Origin: Endothia cerciana
Lineage: Eukaryota > Ascomycota > Sordariomycetes > Diaporthales > Cryphonectriaceae
Reading direction: 5' to 3'
Assembly: GCA_026119935.1 (NCBI GenBank)
Contig: JALRMH010000036.1
Coordinates: forward strand, 310,001 to 374,000
Length of the DNA: 64,000 nucleotides
Shown here: one piece after another, positions 35,325 to 47,133 of the stretch
Position numbering within the stretch: position 1 is the stretch's first letter
How the letters are laid out: every line of letters begins with the position of its first letter
Made by a program: the position numbers and the translations under genes
Notes under the pieces: generated by a model
The model's input: only the letters and a program-made list of their open reading frames with translations
What the model was told of the DNA's origin: nothing
The model's database searches: none

Positions 35325-37126
35325 ATGGCTCCAGGTGCGGAGCAAAAACCAGTCCTGGTAGTAGGCGGCGGTCTTGCTGGCCTCGTCGCCGCCTTCGAGC
35401 TCAGCAGGAACAATATCCCTGTCGTCATTATCGACCAGGAGAATGCCGGCAACCTGGGAGGTCAGGCGTTCTGGTCACTGGGCGGCATCTTCTGCGTGGA
35501 CTCTACGGAACAACGGCGCATGGGCATCAAGGACTCCCGCGAACTCGCCATGCGGGACTGGCTCCACTCGGCAGCCTTCGACCGGGAGAAAGAGGACTAC
35601 TGGCCGAGAAAATGGGCTGAGGCATTCGTAAACTTTGCCACCGACGACATGGAGAGGTATCTCAAGGCCAGGGGGATGGGCTTCTTGTTCAACGTGGGCT
35701 GGGCAGAGAGGGGCGCCGGTAGGGCAGACAGCCACGGGAACTCTGTCCCAAGGTTTCACATCACATGGGGGGTGGGCCCCGAGATCGTGCGGGTCTTCGC
35801 GGATCCCGTCAAGGCCAAGGAGGAGGAGGGCATCGTGGAGTTCAAGTTCAGGCACATGGTCGATAAGCTGCTGATCGACGAGACCACTGGAAGAGCTGTG
35901 GGCGTCAAGGGTCGTATATTGGAATCCGACGACTCTCCTCGGGGCATGAAGACGAACCGGAATGTTACGGGCGACTTTGAGCTATACGGCTCCGCTGTCC
36001 TCGTCTCGTCAGGCGGCATCGGCGGGAACGTCGAGGCAGTGAAGGCCGCGTGGCCCAAGGACCGACTCGGGCCCAAGGTGCCAGAGAACTTTGTCCTTGG
36101 CGTACCCGCTCACGTTGACGGTCGGATGATCAACATCACAGAGGAAGCAGGGGCCAACGTGGTAAATAAGGATCGAATGTGGCAGTATGTGCTCACTACC
36201 ACACGACGCCGTTGTTCTGCCCGGGCTGTGCGTGCGTATCTGCTGGCTGACTGTACCGTTTCTACAGCTACACAGAAGGGCTCGCCAACTGGGATCCCAT
36301 CTGGCCCGATCACGGTATCCGCGTCTTGCCCGCGCCGTCGTCTCTCTGGCTGGATGCCAACGGCAAGAGGCTGCCGCCATTCCTGTACCCCGGGTCAGAC
36401 ACCCTAGCCACGCTCAAGTACATATGTAGCACCGGCTACGATTACACCTGGTTCATCCTGGACCAGACTATCATTGCACGGGAGTTCGCCCTCTCGGGGT
36501 CGGAACAGAACCCAGACCTCGCGAGCAAGAGCTATGTGCAGCTTCTGCTGCAACGCGTCCTCGGAAAGAAGGGCACCGTGCCCGTACAGAAGTTCCAGGA
36601 GCGCGGCGCCGATTTCGTCGTCAAGGACAACCTACAAGACCTGGTCGACGGCATGAACCTGCTAGCCAAGGAGCGCAATGGCCCACAACTTGACTATGCC
36701 GGCATCAAGGACGTCGTCGATACTCGTGATGGCCAGTTCGACAACGCTTACTCCAAAGATGCGCAGGCCATGCTGATCCACAACGGGCGGAATTACTGGC
36801 CTGACAGGATAAGCCGCGTCGCGCCGCCCCATCGCCTGCTGGACCCCAAGCACGGGCCCCTCATAGCAGTGCGCATGAACCTGGTCACCCGCAAGACACT
36901 GGGTGGCCTTGAGACGAACCTGGAGAGCAACGTGATGAAGCCCACCGGCGAGCCTTTCCCGGGCCTGTACGCCGCCGGCGAGGCTGCGGGCTTCGGAGGA
37001 GGTGGCGTCCACGGCTATAATTCACTCGAGGGAACATTCCTAGGGGGCTGTGTCTTTTCCGGCAGGGCTGCCGGTCTCGCTATCACAAAGGAACTGACAG
37101 GAAAGGTGGCCAACACAAAACTGTGA
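35325..37126 (+). CDS. FAD-dependent dehydrogenase (fumarate reductase/3-ketosteroid-dehydrogenase-like)
   Basis: Flavoprotein oxidoreductase of the FAD_binding_2 superfamily. Two exons (35325-36184, 36268-37126), with an 83-nt intron (GTATGT donor, CTACAG acceptor); 572 aa. The Rossmann dinucleotide motif VLVVGGGLAGLVAAFEL is at residues 10-26, followed by VVIIDQE (ribose-binding acid). The C-terminal FAD block reads GLYAAGEAAGFGGGGVHGYNSLEGTFLGGCVFSGRAAG. Across the splice the protein reads MWHYTEGLANWDPIW, giving good support. Start at 35325 (GACCATGG) rather than 35238, because the upstream 29 residues precede the usual start of the dinucleotide fold. No signal peptide or membrane segment, so soluble and probably cytosolic. 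The substrate (ketosteroid-like or an enoyl compound) cannot be decided. Confidence 0.9.
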
Positions 37127-37227
37127 TGCAGGACATGAACAGCGCGGGGAATGCACTTGGAAGGCCACCACCTCACCAGAGTTCAAGGAATGTTGCTCAA
37201 TATATGTATGTTCAGGGTATCATATAG

Positions 37228-37287
37228 AAAGAAAGAAGAAAAAGAGAAGAAGAGAAAAAAAAAAAGAAAAAAAAAAAGGGGGGGGGG
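37228..37287. repeat. A-rich/G-run low-complexity tract between convergent genes
   Basis: Purine-only stretch of AAAGAAG-type repeats, then a long A run and nine Gs, in the 265-bp gap between the stop codons of the FAD dehydrogenase and the kelch protein. Confidence 0.85.
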
Positions 37288-37391
37288 CGAAAATTAGGGA
37301 ATGCAAACTGCTCACTACATCTGCCTGAAACCGTCAACCCAGCTCATGAAGTTTCATTTCCCATGTTGCCATGACCCCTTCGTAGTTACTC

Positions 37392-40268
37392 TCAATAATT
37401 TTCACTTTCCTCCAGCCCATTGACCACCCTCAACGCCCTCCTGGGACCGAGAACGACAGAGAAGAAGTTTGGCTCCCGGCCCTCGAGCAAGCCCTCCGTC
37501 GAACTCGTCGTACTTGCGCCGCTGCCACTCCCTGCTCTCGGCCTTGTGCCCTCGCCACCACTGCCGCTGGCCGCACCACTCCCCGGTCCGGAGCCGGACC
37601 CGTACGTATTGTCTTCACCAGATGCGCTCCACGGGCTGGGCCCGGACCCGGTGCTCGTCGGCGTCGCTTTGCTCGCGGTCGGGTCCAGAAGATTCCCCCG
37701 GCCGACCCAGCCGAACGACTCACCGCCTGCGCTCGACTCACCGCTCTCTTTGCGCTTGTGCGCGGCGGCCCATGCCTGCTTCTCGCTCATCGCTTGCGCC
37801 CGACGTCCTCCCTTGCTGCCCGGCTTCCGGCCGAACGCCAGCATGCGGCCGAAGCTGCCGTGGCTGGCGGATCGCGCGGGGAATCGGTTCGTCACGGCCA
37901 GGTGGGTCTTGTAGGCGCGGACCTGCCGCCTGTACAGCCAGGCGCAGTACCCAAGGTAGCCCGCCGACAGACCTGCAAGGCACGCGATGACTATGGCGGC
38001 GACGAGTCCTCCGTCCACGCCACTGCTGCCCGTGCCCGAGGCAGCGGTGCCGGTCTTGGCGGGCGAAGTGATGGTGGCCGTGGACCCGGAGGCGGTGATG
38101 GTATAGACGGGTGGTTTCCCCGTGGCGAAGGGCCCTCCAGTCGCACTCGCGGCGGGCGCCGTCACCGTGGCCGATCCCGACGGGTTACCGCCAATCACAC
38201 TGATGACCTCGTCAGGAACGGTATACCCATAGCTGTCGGCTAGCACGGTATTCCCCGGCTCCTCATCGTCCGAGGGGCTGAGTGCTGTGAAGGATGAAGC
38301 CCACTCCAGGGACGACGCGTTGAAGATGTAGATTCCGGGGCTGTCGCAGGTCGTTACTGTCGTGTTAAAGCCGCCCACGACCACCATCTGTCCGTCCCGG
38401 AGGTTACAGGTGTGACCTGCACGCGCGGAGGGGATCGATGACCCAGAGTGGGCAATGGGGCCGACCCAGGTGAACGATGGAATGGTCAGGATGTACAAAT
38501 CGTCATATTGGATCTGATCGCCCTGTCATGCTCGTCAGACGTGATTTCTCCAAGTGGGTGGTGATCCTCCTCCAACCCTGGTGCTGCAGCAAGGGTACTC
38601 ACCACAGGTTGTAGATTCTGCCCACCATACAAGTAGATCTGAAAACTACTCGCATCCGGCGCACTCGCGACCACGGCACAAGGGTTCACCCGCACGCCCG
38701 GCGCGGTACCGGTCGACTGTTGATGGTACCACTGCGAGCTGGCGATGTCGTAGACGTCCAGTGTTGACATGTCGTCGGTGAACTCGCTCGCTGTGCCTCC
38801 CGCCAGTCCTATCAGCACCCCCGAGGTGCCCCAGCCAGGAACGAATATCAGTGCACCGTCCGCGCGCTCCCCGAATCCAGTGCTGGTCTGTAAGCCGCCC
38901 TGCGTGATATTCCTATAGACGCCCTCGGCAGGCGCGCCGGTCCCCGACAGCGAGGAGATGGCATCGTTGGTATAGCCTGGGTGAGTAAACTCGAGCAGGC
39001 TTTTCAGATAGACGCGGGCGATCTGGTCGCTCCAGCCCGGAGTGGTGGAGTCGTCAAGGTGCCCACCAAAGTACCAGCTCAGGCCCAGCTCTGGGACGCT
39101 CACGCCGGCCCCCTCGGCTGCTCGCTGTAAAGCCACGCCCCCGGCTGCCGAGTTGTTACCGGCCGAGGTCTCGAGATTTGTATACTCCGTCCACGTGGCA
39201 GAGCTGATGGCGTACTGCCAGGTGCCTACAGCAGCCGGCTCAACGTAAGGGTTATCGGCGAACTCCCCCCCATAGAGGTAGAGGTTGTTGTAGTCGTTCC
39301 ATAGATACCCAAGGGCTACCGCTGGAGGTCCGCTGGGCTGCGGGAGGCCGGTCAGGGCGGGTGAGCTCGCGTCCCAGGACTTTGTGAGATCCAGCGTGAG
39401 GAAGTCGTTGTTCCACGTGTTGTTCACCTGGTCCACCTTCGACTTGGCCTCGCCTCCATAAATGTACAGGGTGCCGTTCAAAAGAGCAGCTAGGGACGGA
39501 CGAGTTAGCAACGGCAGTACTCCGTCGCCCGGCCTGGATCAGGATAAGAGCTGTTGTTCTCGAGGCCCTCCATATCTTGTCATGTGAGAGACAGATGGCC
39601 AACTTACTCTGCTGGGCCCACCTGGCACATACGCCCGTCGGACTGTCTGTCCTGACCGTGATCGGGCCTGCACCCGCGACACTGACGGGGTCCCGGTTGC
39701 TTCGAGCAACCAGCGGGGCGACGAGCGCAACGGCGAGAGCGAGCATAGTCATCGTGGGCAAGCCCTGCATGGGAGATGGCGGTGCGCTCGAGCCCGTCCT
39801 CACTCGGGGCCTCCTCCCCGTGGCGAGCTTGGCGTACCACGGCGTCTTGTTCGTGGGCGACTGCGGCGAGGATGACTCGGAGGGTGAGGTCCCCCCGTTC
39901 GGCGTCTGTTGGGGCAACCGCTGGCCAGTGTCCCCCCGGTGTCTATCATCTGCAACTTCTCCGCTCTCGCGTGCGTGAGCGGCCGTGGAACCTTGCTCAG
40001 CAGACCTCGTATCCAGTGGCGCGAGTCTAGTGGGCCGCGCGGGTCCCCTCTCGTCCGGCAGGACAGGCTCCTCGACAATGGGGACAGCGGCGTCGCCCGG
40101 GGCCAAGCCCACCTCCCTGAAGACGGACCTCCGGTCCTTCTTGATATTGCTAATCATAGGTGGTGACCTGGTGGATTCGCGCAAGCGGTCCTGTGTGTTC
40201 TGGTGGTTGAAGCCCGGCCGCTGAGGGTCGACGTTATGGGAACAGTGAGGCAGCCTGACAGAGGACAT
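37392..40268 (-). CDS. kelch-repeat membrane protein
   Basis: Three exons (40268-39608, 39489-38603, 38522-37392) give 892 aa. Residues 1-172 are a polar, probably cytosolic region beginning near KKDRRSVFREVGLAP. TMLALAVALVAPLVA (174-188) is a membrane segment or internal signal anchor. Residues about 220-610 form a kelch-type beta-propeller, with blades marked by LYIYGGE, LYLYGGEFADN, WYFGGH, IYLYGGQ and MVVVGGFN. A Ser/Thr/Gly stalk follows, then a second membrane segment (about 687-710, GGLVAAIVIACLAGLSAGYL), a basic cytosolic tail and Gly/Ser-rich low complexity. Fungal kelch proteins of this type are known at the cell surface or in polarity pathways, but the ligand is unknown. A shorter product starting near residue 168 with a cleaved signal peptide is an alternative. 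Confidence 0.82.
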
Positions 40269-43027
40269 GTTGGAAAGGTCGAGGACCCTGAGCTAACAGA
40301 GGAATGATGTCGTTCCCCGTGATGGTATATACCATACAGCCCGTGCCAGTGGGAGCTAAAGTCTGGTGGTAGAACTAGTCCTCCAGGGACGAGCCGGACA
40401 GCTGCCCATGGCGATATTGCCACCATGCAACGACAGGGATACTCCTGCGTATATGGACGACGAGCGGCGGGCGTTGCATCGATCGCGACAGGGTTTGCGG
40501 AAGGGATGAGGTCATACAGCAGAGCGCCTGGGGTTCTCCAGGAGAGGAGAGATGCTGCTACACATGGCACGCCGGGCCTTCTTGAGCCTTAGCCGAAGCC
40601 TTGCTGGTCTTGTATGTACGTACATACAGTCATGTCTTCTCGCGTAAGGGACGGCCTCCCCTGACGAGCCGTGGAGGATAAGGATCCCGCGACGTCGATA
40701 CACATGATTCGTCACAGCATTCAATCGCTGATGGCCTCTTCGGCTCGTCCAAGCGGGCCAGGTAGGTCACAGGCAGACGGTCCAACGAGGGGACTTGCTG
40801 GTTCCAGCATCTCCCCCGAGCGATCAGGTTGTGGGATAGTGATCAGGCCGAGGTCGTCGAAGCCCACGGGGCCAGGATACCATACGTACGCACCTGAGTT
40901 TGGTGAGCGAGGGCCGCCGTGGGGGGGTGTGGGCTACCCCAGACCATACCGTACAGCACAGTGAGTGGCCCCTGGCTTGACATCATCCTCGCTGACAGAC
41001 CGGGGTTGGTTGGGGCAGACAGCGGCAGAGGGCTGATGGTGGAGTCAGGGGCCTGGGAGTGGTGGAGGGGGGCGGTGATGGGTGGTGATGTACGTGGTCT
41101 GGTAGTAGTAGGACTACTATGTTGTATGTATGCGATGGTGTGTGGGCCGGAGAATGATGCTCCCGGGCGGGCAGGTGGCGCTGCAGATCCGTTGATGCTG
41201 GTGGGTTTTGGATATACAGTAGGGGGTATAAGGCTAATACACGCCCATTCGACAACCATAAAAATCTTGGACGGGCGCTTCGCCTGGGGTTGTGGTGGAG
41301 GGACTCTGATGCAAAGCGATGGATGGCGATCCTGTTCTGGGCCACGGCGGCGACAAATCAGGTTTCTATGCGCGCTCCCAAAGGCCTGACGTTGTTATAC
41401 ATAGCACAAGGTACAAAGTACACACACACAGTAAGCCCCGATCTCGATCTGTTGGCGAGACCTGCCCTCTCCCGTTCTTCTTCCGACCCGGCATCTATTG
41501 TCACTGCAGCCGTCTTTGACGTTGTCGTGCGCAGCCACCGATGAGGCAATGGTGGCTGTACCGGGTGTGGCTGGTGCCGCCCAATTGGGAAACCCTACGT
41601 GCCTACTTCAACCGTGCCATGTGTATGTATACTATGGCTATAGCGGTGAGCACAGTATATACTCACTCGAGTACCCCTTGGGCGTCAGGTCTATGTACGG
41701 TAGGTAGGCCTCCTGCCGCCAGGACACAAGACAGCCATCCAACGTCTCCCAGGGCTGGGCTGGGCTGGGCTGCTATCATGCATAGTAGATCATCATCTAC
41801 ATCTCTCACGGTGCGTACCAGGTATTGATCCTTATTTCCACCGCGGTCTCAGGTGCTCGAAAGTTGACCAGGCTTGGAGGTCGAGGAGTTGATACCCGGC
41901 CGGTTGGCTTCTCCTAGCCCGGCTGGTAGACAGCAGAGGCGAGGGGGACCAAGTCTTCGACAGCCGTATCGCGGCGGGACGGAGGATGTCGCTGTGCCTC
42001 TGATTGTCTCGGGGCTGGGGATGGGGCCTCGGAAGCAAGGTACTTAGTTGGGCGGGCAGTTGCTCAGGCGGCTGAGATCTCTCGGGCCCAGGCTGTATGA
42101 ACAACAAGGTCAGGCCCCCAAGCCCGCCGTCTGGAGGCCATGCGAGATGGGAAAAGGCGCCCGTGGCCGTTTGATATTTGCGTTCGCGAGAGCTTCCCAG
42201 CAGCAGATCCCTGAGACGAGCCCCGTATCGCACCACACGCGTGCCTGAGCACACGCTGTCGCCTTCGCCTGTGGGCCCCTTCTGTCGTCTATGGGCTATC
42301 GAGACCGGGCCTTGCACGCTGCGTGTCCCACGTTGTCAGCTGGTCCAGGGACAGATACCCCTTCATTCGTCTTGGATGAGACGAGAGGTGGGCTCGGCCA
42401 TGGCGCCCGGCCGAGGCACGAGGCCGTAAGTACCGCGTATGGGATGCTCGTATTACACCGTCGGGCATGTAGCCCCCCAGGTCCAGCGCAGGATGATCTA
42501 TCATATATGAATAACATAAAACATCAAACATCTAGCTACTCACCAGGACAGCGTTGCCTGCCGTGGCATGGTGACAAAAACAGTTCGGGGGGTTGATCCC
42601 CCGAGGCATCACCGCTCAGCGCAGCCGTCACACTCCGCACGCCAGTGCCGCAGCGGAGTTTACTCCCTACAGGTCCGCGTGCGGAGACGGATGTCGAGCC
42701 CGTCGACATCATCCTGGGGCTGCGTGGGAGCACATTGGGTGATGCGGATGCTGGGATTCCCACACGGAACAACGCTTTCAAAGATACCAGGGAGTCGCGT
42801 CGTCATGGCTGCCTCTCCCCAGACGCCGAAATGCTGATATGCCTGGCCGACTGCCCGGTACCGGTCCATGAGACTTCGGGACAATCCACCACGAGCCCAG
42901 GGACAAAGAGCAGCATGCCCCTTCAGGGTGAGCACTGGTCTTTATCCTGCACCGTCGGATGCCCTGGATGCTCCTGTCAAGAACTTCCCCTCCGGCCGAA
43001 CAGCAACCAACACATCAGTCTGGAAAG
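40269..43027. other. divergent intergenic region, kelch protein / sugar transporter
   Basis: About 2.75 kb. It includes an 18-bp perfect palindrome TGTATGTACGTACATACA (40611-40628) and GGGCT repeats near 41754-41771. Minus-strand frame 42317-41832 (161 codons) lacks any family resemblance and is not called. Probably promoter sequence for both genes. Confidence 0.5.
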
Positions 43028-44787
43028 ATGTATCTCTGGAAACACGGCTTCCGGGGCCGGAAGCTCATCGTGGCTATCACGGCCGCCTCCTGCCAGGCGT
43101 TCCTGTTGCTAGGCTATGACCAAGGTAAGGATGGCCCGGAGAGACAGTTTCAAATGACCGCCCTCTCACCACAACCGCTACAGGTGTCATGTCCGGCATC
43201 ATCGGCGCCAATAATGCCTTTGCTCGCGACTTTGACAACCCGGGGGCTGCCATGCAGTGCGACATTACCGGGCTGTACGACATCGGCTGTGTGCTTGGAT
43301 CCATCGCCTGTTACTTTATCGGCGAGAGGTATGGTCGCAGGACGATGCTCATGGTTGGCGGTGCCATCATGATCATCGGCACAGCCATCCTCACGTCTTC
43401 CTTCACCATCGCTCAGCTGCTCGTGGGCCGTATAGTGACAGGCTTCGGAAACGGCATGAACTCGTCGACAGCCCCGGTATACCAGAGCGAGTGTTCGCCT
43501 GCAGGTATCCGAGGTGCCTTGTTGACGCTTCAGGGGACGGTGACCATACTCGGGGTTGTTATAGGTGCGCAGTCAGCCCTCCCAGTCATCCCTCATCCCT
43601 CGATGCCTGCATCTGGCTGTGAGGCGAGGTCTATGTGTGGCTGACCGGAAACTGCTGCTCAAGCTTATTGGTTGGACTATGGTGCTTCGTTCTCCGGGGC
43701 CTCCTCCTTCTCTTACCGCTTTCCGTTCGCCTTCCAGGCCGTCTTCGCCATCCTTTTAATCCTTCAGATCATCGGCTTGCCAGAGACACCCCGCTGGCTC
43801 ATCGCACACGACAGGCACGAGGATGCGAGGGCCGTCATCGCGGCTATCACGGACAGGGCCCTGGACGACGCCCAGGTCAGCAAAACCCTCCTCGACATCC
43901 AATCCGGGCTGGAGGAGGGGCATAAGGACGGCCCGTTCAGGGTCAGGGAGCTGTTCACATGGGGAGAGGCCCAAAACCTGCGACGGCTTTTGCTTGTCAT
44001 CTCGGTACAGCTGGGGCAGCAGTTTAGCGGATCCAACATGATCAACTACTATCTACCCTCGATACTCGAGAATGACATGGGCCTCCCCCGCAACCTCTCG
44101 CTGATCCTGGGCGGGTGCGCCCAGTGTACATACCTGGTTGGCTCGGCAATTCCGGTCCTGTTGATGGATCGATACGGGCGGCGAACGCTGCTCATGGTAT
44201 GTTCGGCCGGACTCTGCCTGTGCTTCATCATGGTCACGATTCTGCTTTCCACCGGAAGCCAGGGAGCAGCCTACGCGGCGGTCGCGTTCATATTCGTCTT
44301 TCAGCTTTGCTACGGCGTGGGCTGGCTTCCCGTGCCGTGGTTCTATCCCTCTGAGCTCTCGACGACGCGTGTACGATCCAAAATGCAGGCAATCGCTTCC
44401 GGCTGGAATTGGATGGCGGTATTCGCCGTGGTGAAGATCACCCCGATCTCTTTTGGTTAGTAGCAACCCCTCCTGTCTCATCCCTCCGCTTGCCTCCTCC
44501 TGCTCGCTGACACCTATCGTCACAAACAAGCAAATATTGGGTGGCGTACTTTCGTCATATTCGCTGTCTTGAATGCTTTCTTCATCCCTATGGTGTTCTT
44601 CTTCTATCCGGAGACCAAGGGCATAGAGTTAGAGGACATACCGCTCTTGTTCAAAAACGGTTTCACTGGCGGCGTGTTTTCGTCTCGGGGTAGGACAGTC
44701 ACACCTGGGCAGCATGCGCTGAATATGCATCTAGATGAGAAGGTGGATGGGGTAGAAAGAACGGAGGAGATTGAAGTGAGGCCATAA
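43028..44787 (+). CDS. MFS sugar transporter (hexose porter family)
   Basis: Plasma-membrane sugar:H+ symporter or facilitator with 12 predicted membrane helices. Four exons (43028-43124, 43184-43564, 43664-44455, 44531-44787) give 508 aa. Sugar-porter signatures appear in order: GYDQGVMSG in TM1, GERYGRRTMLMVG between TM2 and TM3, GRIVTGFGNGMNSSTAPVYQSE, PETPRWLIAHDR ending TM6, QQFSGSNMINYYLP in TM7, DRYGRRTLLMV, WLPVPWFYPSEL in TM10 and FFYPETKGIELEDI after TM12. All introns are phase 1 with branch-like CTGAC sites. The substrate (glucose, other hexoses or pentoses) cannot be told from sequence. The upstream region is long, as for carbon-regulated transporters, but I did not prove any CreA site. 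Confidence 0.93.
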
Positions 44788-45176
44788 GGGGCGCTACGTA
44801 CGCCCGGAGCCCAGGGGAGTTAATCAAGAGGATTGGGGAGGGGGGGGGTGGGGGACGAGGCGCAGAGGCATACCTACCCGGTGAAGAATAGATGACGCTC
44901 AAAATAGCAGGGGACTTCCAATGGAAAGCCACTGGGCGCGACAATCTTCAACTCCAGCTGCTGACTTCACCCCACGCTAGACAATATCTAACGTGATATA
45001 TTCGAGAGGCCACCTGCAGGCTTCTGTTCTTTTTGGATGGGTTACGGGTATAACTAGGACAAAACAAAAAGGTATGAGCATCCGTACACGATCTACACAT
45101 ACTACAAACTTCTTGGGGACACGAACAGTGCCAAATGGCCCGACATCAGGTTGTCATCGCGGGATATGCAATCAGC
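44788..45176. other. convergent intergenic region, sugar transporter / amino acid permease
   Basis: 389 bp between stop codons, containing a G-rich run (44838-44857). No gene seen. Confidence 0.6.
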
Positions 45177-47133
45177 TCAGTCTTTCCTCCGAACCCAGCC
45201 GAACGCCTTCTTGTCCACTGCACTGTTCTCAATATCCTGAACGTGGTCCGCCGAGTAGAATCGCCGACCTGCGTCCAGGTCGATAGTGCGAGAATCAACC
45301 CACCAGCCCGACTTCTCCGTCAGGTAGCAGTAGAGGCGAGCACCGAGCCAGATCACCACACCGGCGATGATAGAGACGAAGTTGGCGAAGAAGTTCTCGG
45401 CGCTCGGAGAGTCGCCGAGCGGCCAAATGCTGAGGTAGAACTCGGCGATCACGAGGAGGATACACCAGCCCAGCCCCCACCAAGCAGCCACGGGGAACGT
45501 CCAGGTCTTCCAGGGGAGTTCGTCGAGAGAGCGGCCCTGGACCTTCCACGCATGCCGCATCCTGATGTGGGAGAAGCAGATCATGGCCCATCCGAACAGG
45601 GTGATGAGCGACGTCAAGTTGGAGAACCATGTGAACACAGTGGAACCAGTCTCGTCGACGTTGAGGAACGCTAGACCACCACCAATGAGGAGCGTCGGCA
45701 CCAGAGCCCACCACGGACGACCGATCTTGTCAGCCTTTCGCATTTGCTAGAGACAGGGCATCAGGTGTCAGCAAGGATAGCTACGGTCATGCATCGGATT
45801 ACGAATACAGAGATCAAACTGACCTTGGGAGCCATGCCAATCTCAGAGAGACCAACGAGGGTCCTTGCGCCAGAGTATCCAGAGATACTACCAGTCGACA
45901 AGACGGAGATGAAGATGATGAGGTTCATGATATCCGCCAGGGGCTCCAGGCCAGCCTCCCTATAGGCAATGACGAATGGCGAGGCATTGGTGCCCGAGCC
46001 ACCGAACAGATTCTCGTTGTACGGGCTGACAGTGATGGTGATCATGAGCGAGCCGATGACGTAGAAGAGACAGAGGCGGACCCAGATGGAGTTCACGGCT
46101 TTGGGCACCGACTTTCGCGGGTTCTCAGTCTCTGCGGCGACGAGACCGCAGGCCTCGGAGCCGGACATGGCGAAGATACAGGTGGGCATGATGTCGAGAA
46201 AACCTTTGAAGCCGTTGGTGAAGCCGTGGGTAGAATCCCAGTATTTGAAACCGATAGGGCCTCCCTTGGGAGCCCCGCCGGCGGAGATGACAATCATGGT
46301 GCTGTTGGCCTCCAGGTTAGCAGAACGCCTCGTGAAGCAGAGCAAGAGAAACGTCTGTCCCTGCCCAAGGGAGCCCCAGCTAGGCTTCAGACGCCAGATG
46401 TACCCCAAACAAAGGGAATAAACCCCCGGCAAAAGGAATACAGTGTCGGGAGCATCTCCTTCTGAGAGACTTACATGATGATCACAAATATCCAGCCAAA
46501 CTTGATGGCCGCAAAGACAACCTCAGTCTCGGCGAAATAGTTGACGGCACAGATGTTCACAAGCACGACGACGACTAAGAATATGGCGATCCAGCCTCCC
46601 GTGGGTACCTTGCTACTTCCTTCCCAGAAGCCCAGGACTGTCACGAGACCCGCAAGCTCGTTGGCGATGGTGATCCACCAGGAGAACCAGTAACACCAAC
46701 CCAGCGCGAAGCCGGCGGCTGGATCGACGAATTTATTTGTCCACTGCACGAAGGCTGAAGGCAGGGGGTACATGATCGCCATCTCACCGATGGATTGCGA
46801 GACGGACCAGATCATGGTTCCGGAAAGGAGGTCTGAGATGTCTCTGTCAGCTGTTCTTTCCTCCATCTTCCACATGCCATCCCATGACACAAGGCGGCAC
46901 TTACAGCCGATGAAGAGAGCAGCCGGGCCACCGTTGGCCAGACTGGTGCCGCTACCGAGCCATAGACCCATACCGATGGAGGAGCCCAGCGCAATCATGG
47001 TGACGTGCCGGCTGCTCAGACGTCTCTGCAGCTCGCTCTCCGCGCCATGATCCACAACTTCGCCCGAGGAAATATCATTCTGGGCCGAGGGCGGCACCGA
47101 CTTGTCGGCTGAGGTTTCGTCGCTTGAACCCAT
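45177..47133 (-). CDS. amino acid permease (APC superfamily, YAT type)
   Basis: Membrane transporter importing amino acids with H+; 12 predicted helices. Exons 47133-46905, 46832-46475, 46301-45824 and 45746-45177 give 544 aa. A hydrophilic cytosolic N-terminus is followed by LSSRHVTMIALGSSIGMGLWLGSG (TM1 signature). IWSVSQSIGEMAIMYPLPSAF and AGFALGWCYWFSWW form the family's TM3-4 block. Further on are GSEACGLVAAETENPRKSVPKA, a very typical YAT motif, and SGARTLVGLSEIGMAPK. Intron 1 (72 nt) is stop-free and a multiple of three, so its retention would insert 24 residues between TM2 and TM3. The divergence from the adjacent sugar transporter suggests chance neighbourhood. Substrate not assignable. 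Confidence 0.92.

Noticed and set aside
41832..42317. 161-codon minus-strand frame upstream of the sugar transporter
   Set aside because: No resemblance to any family and no conserved-looking motif.
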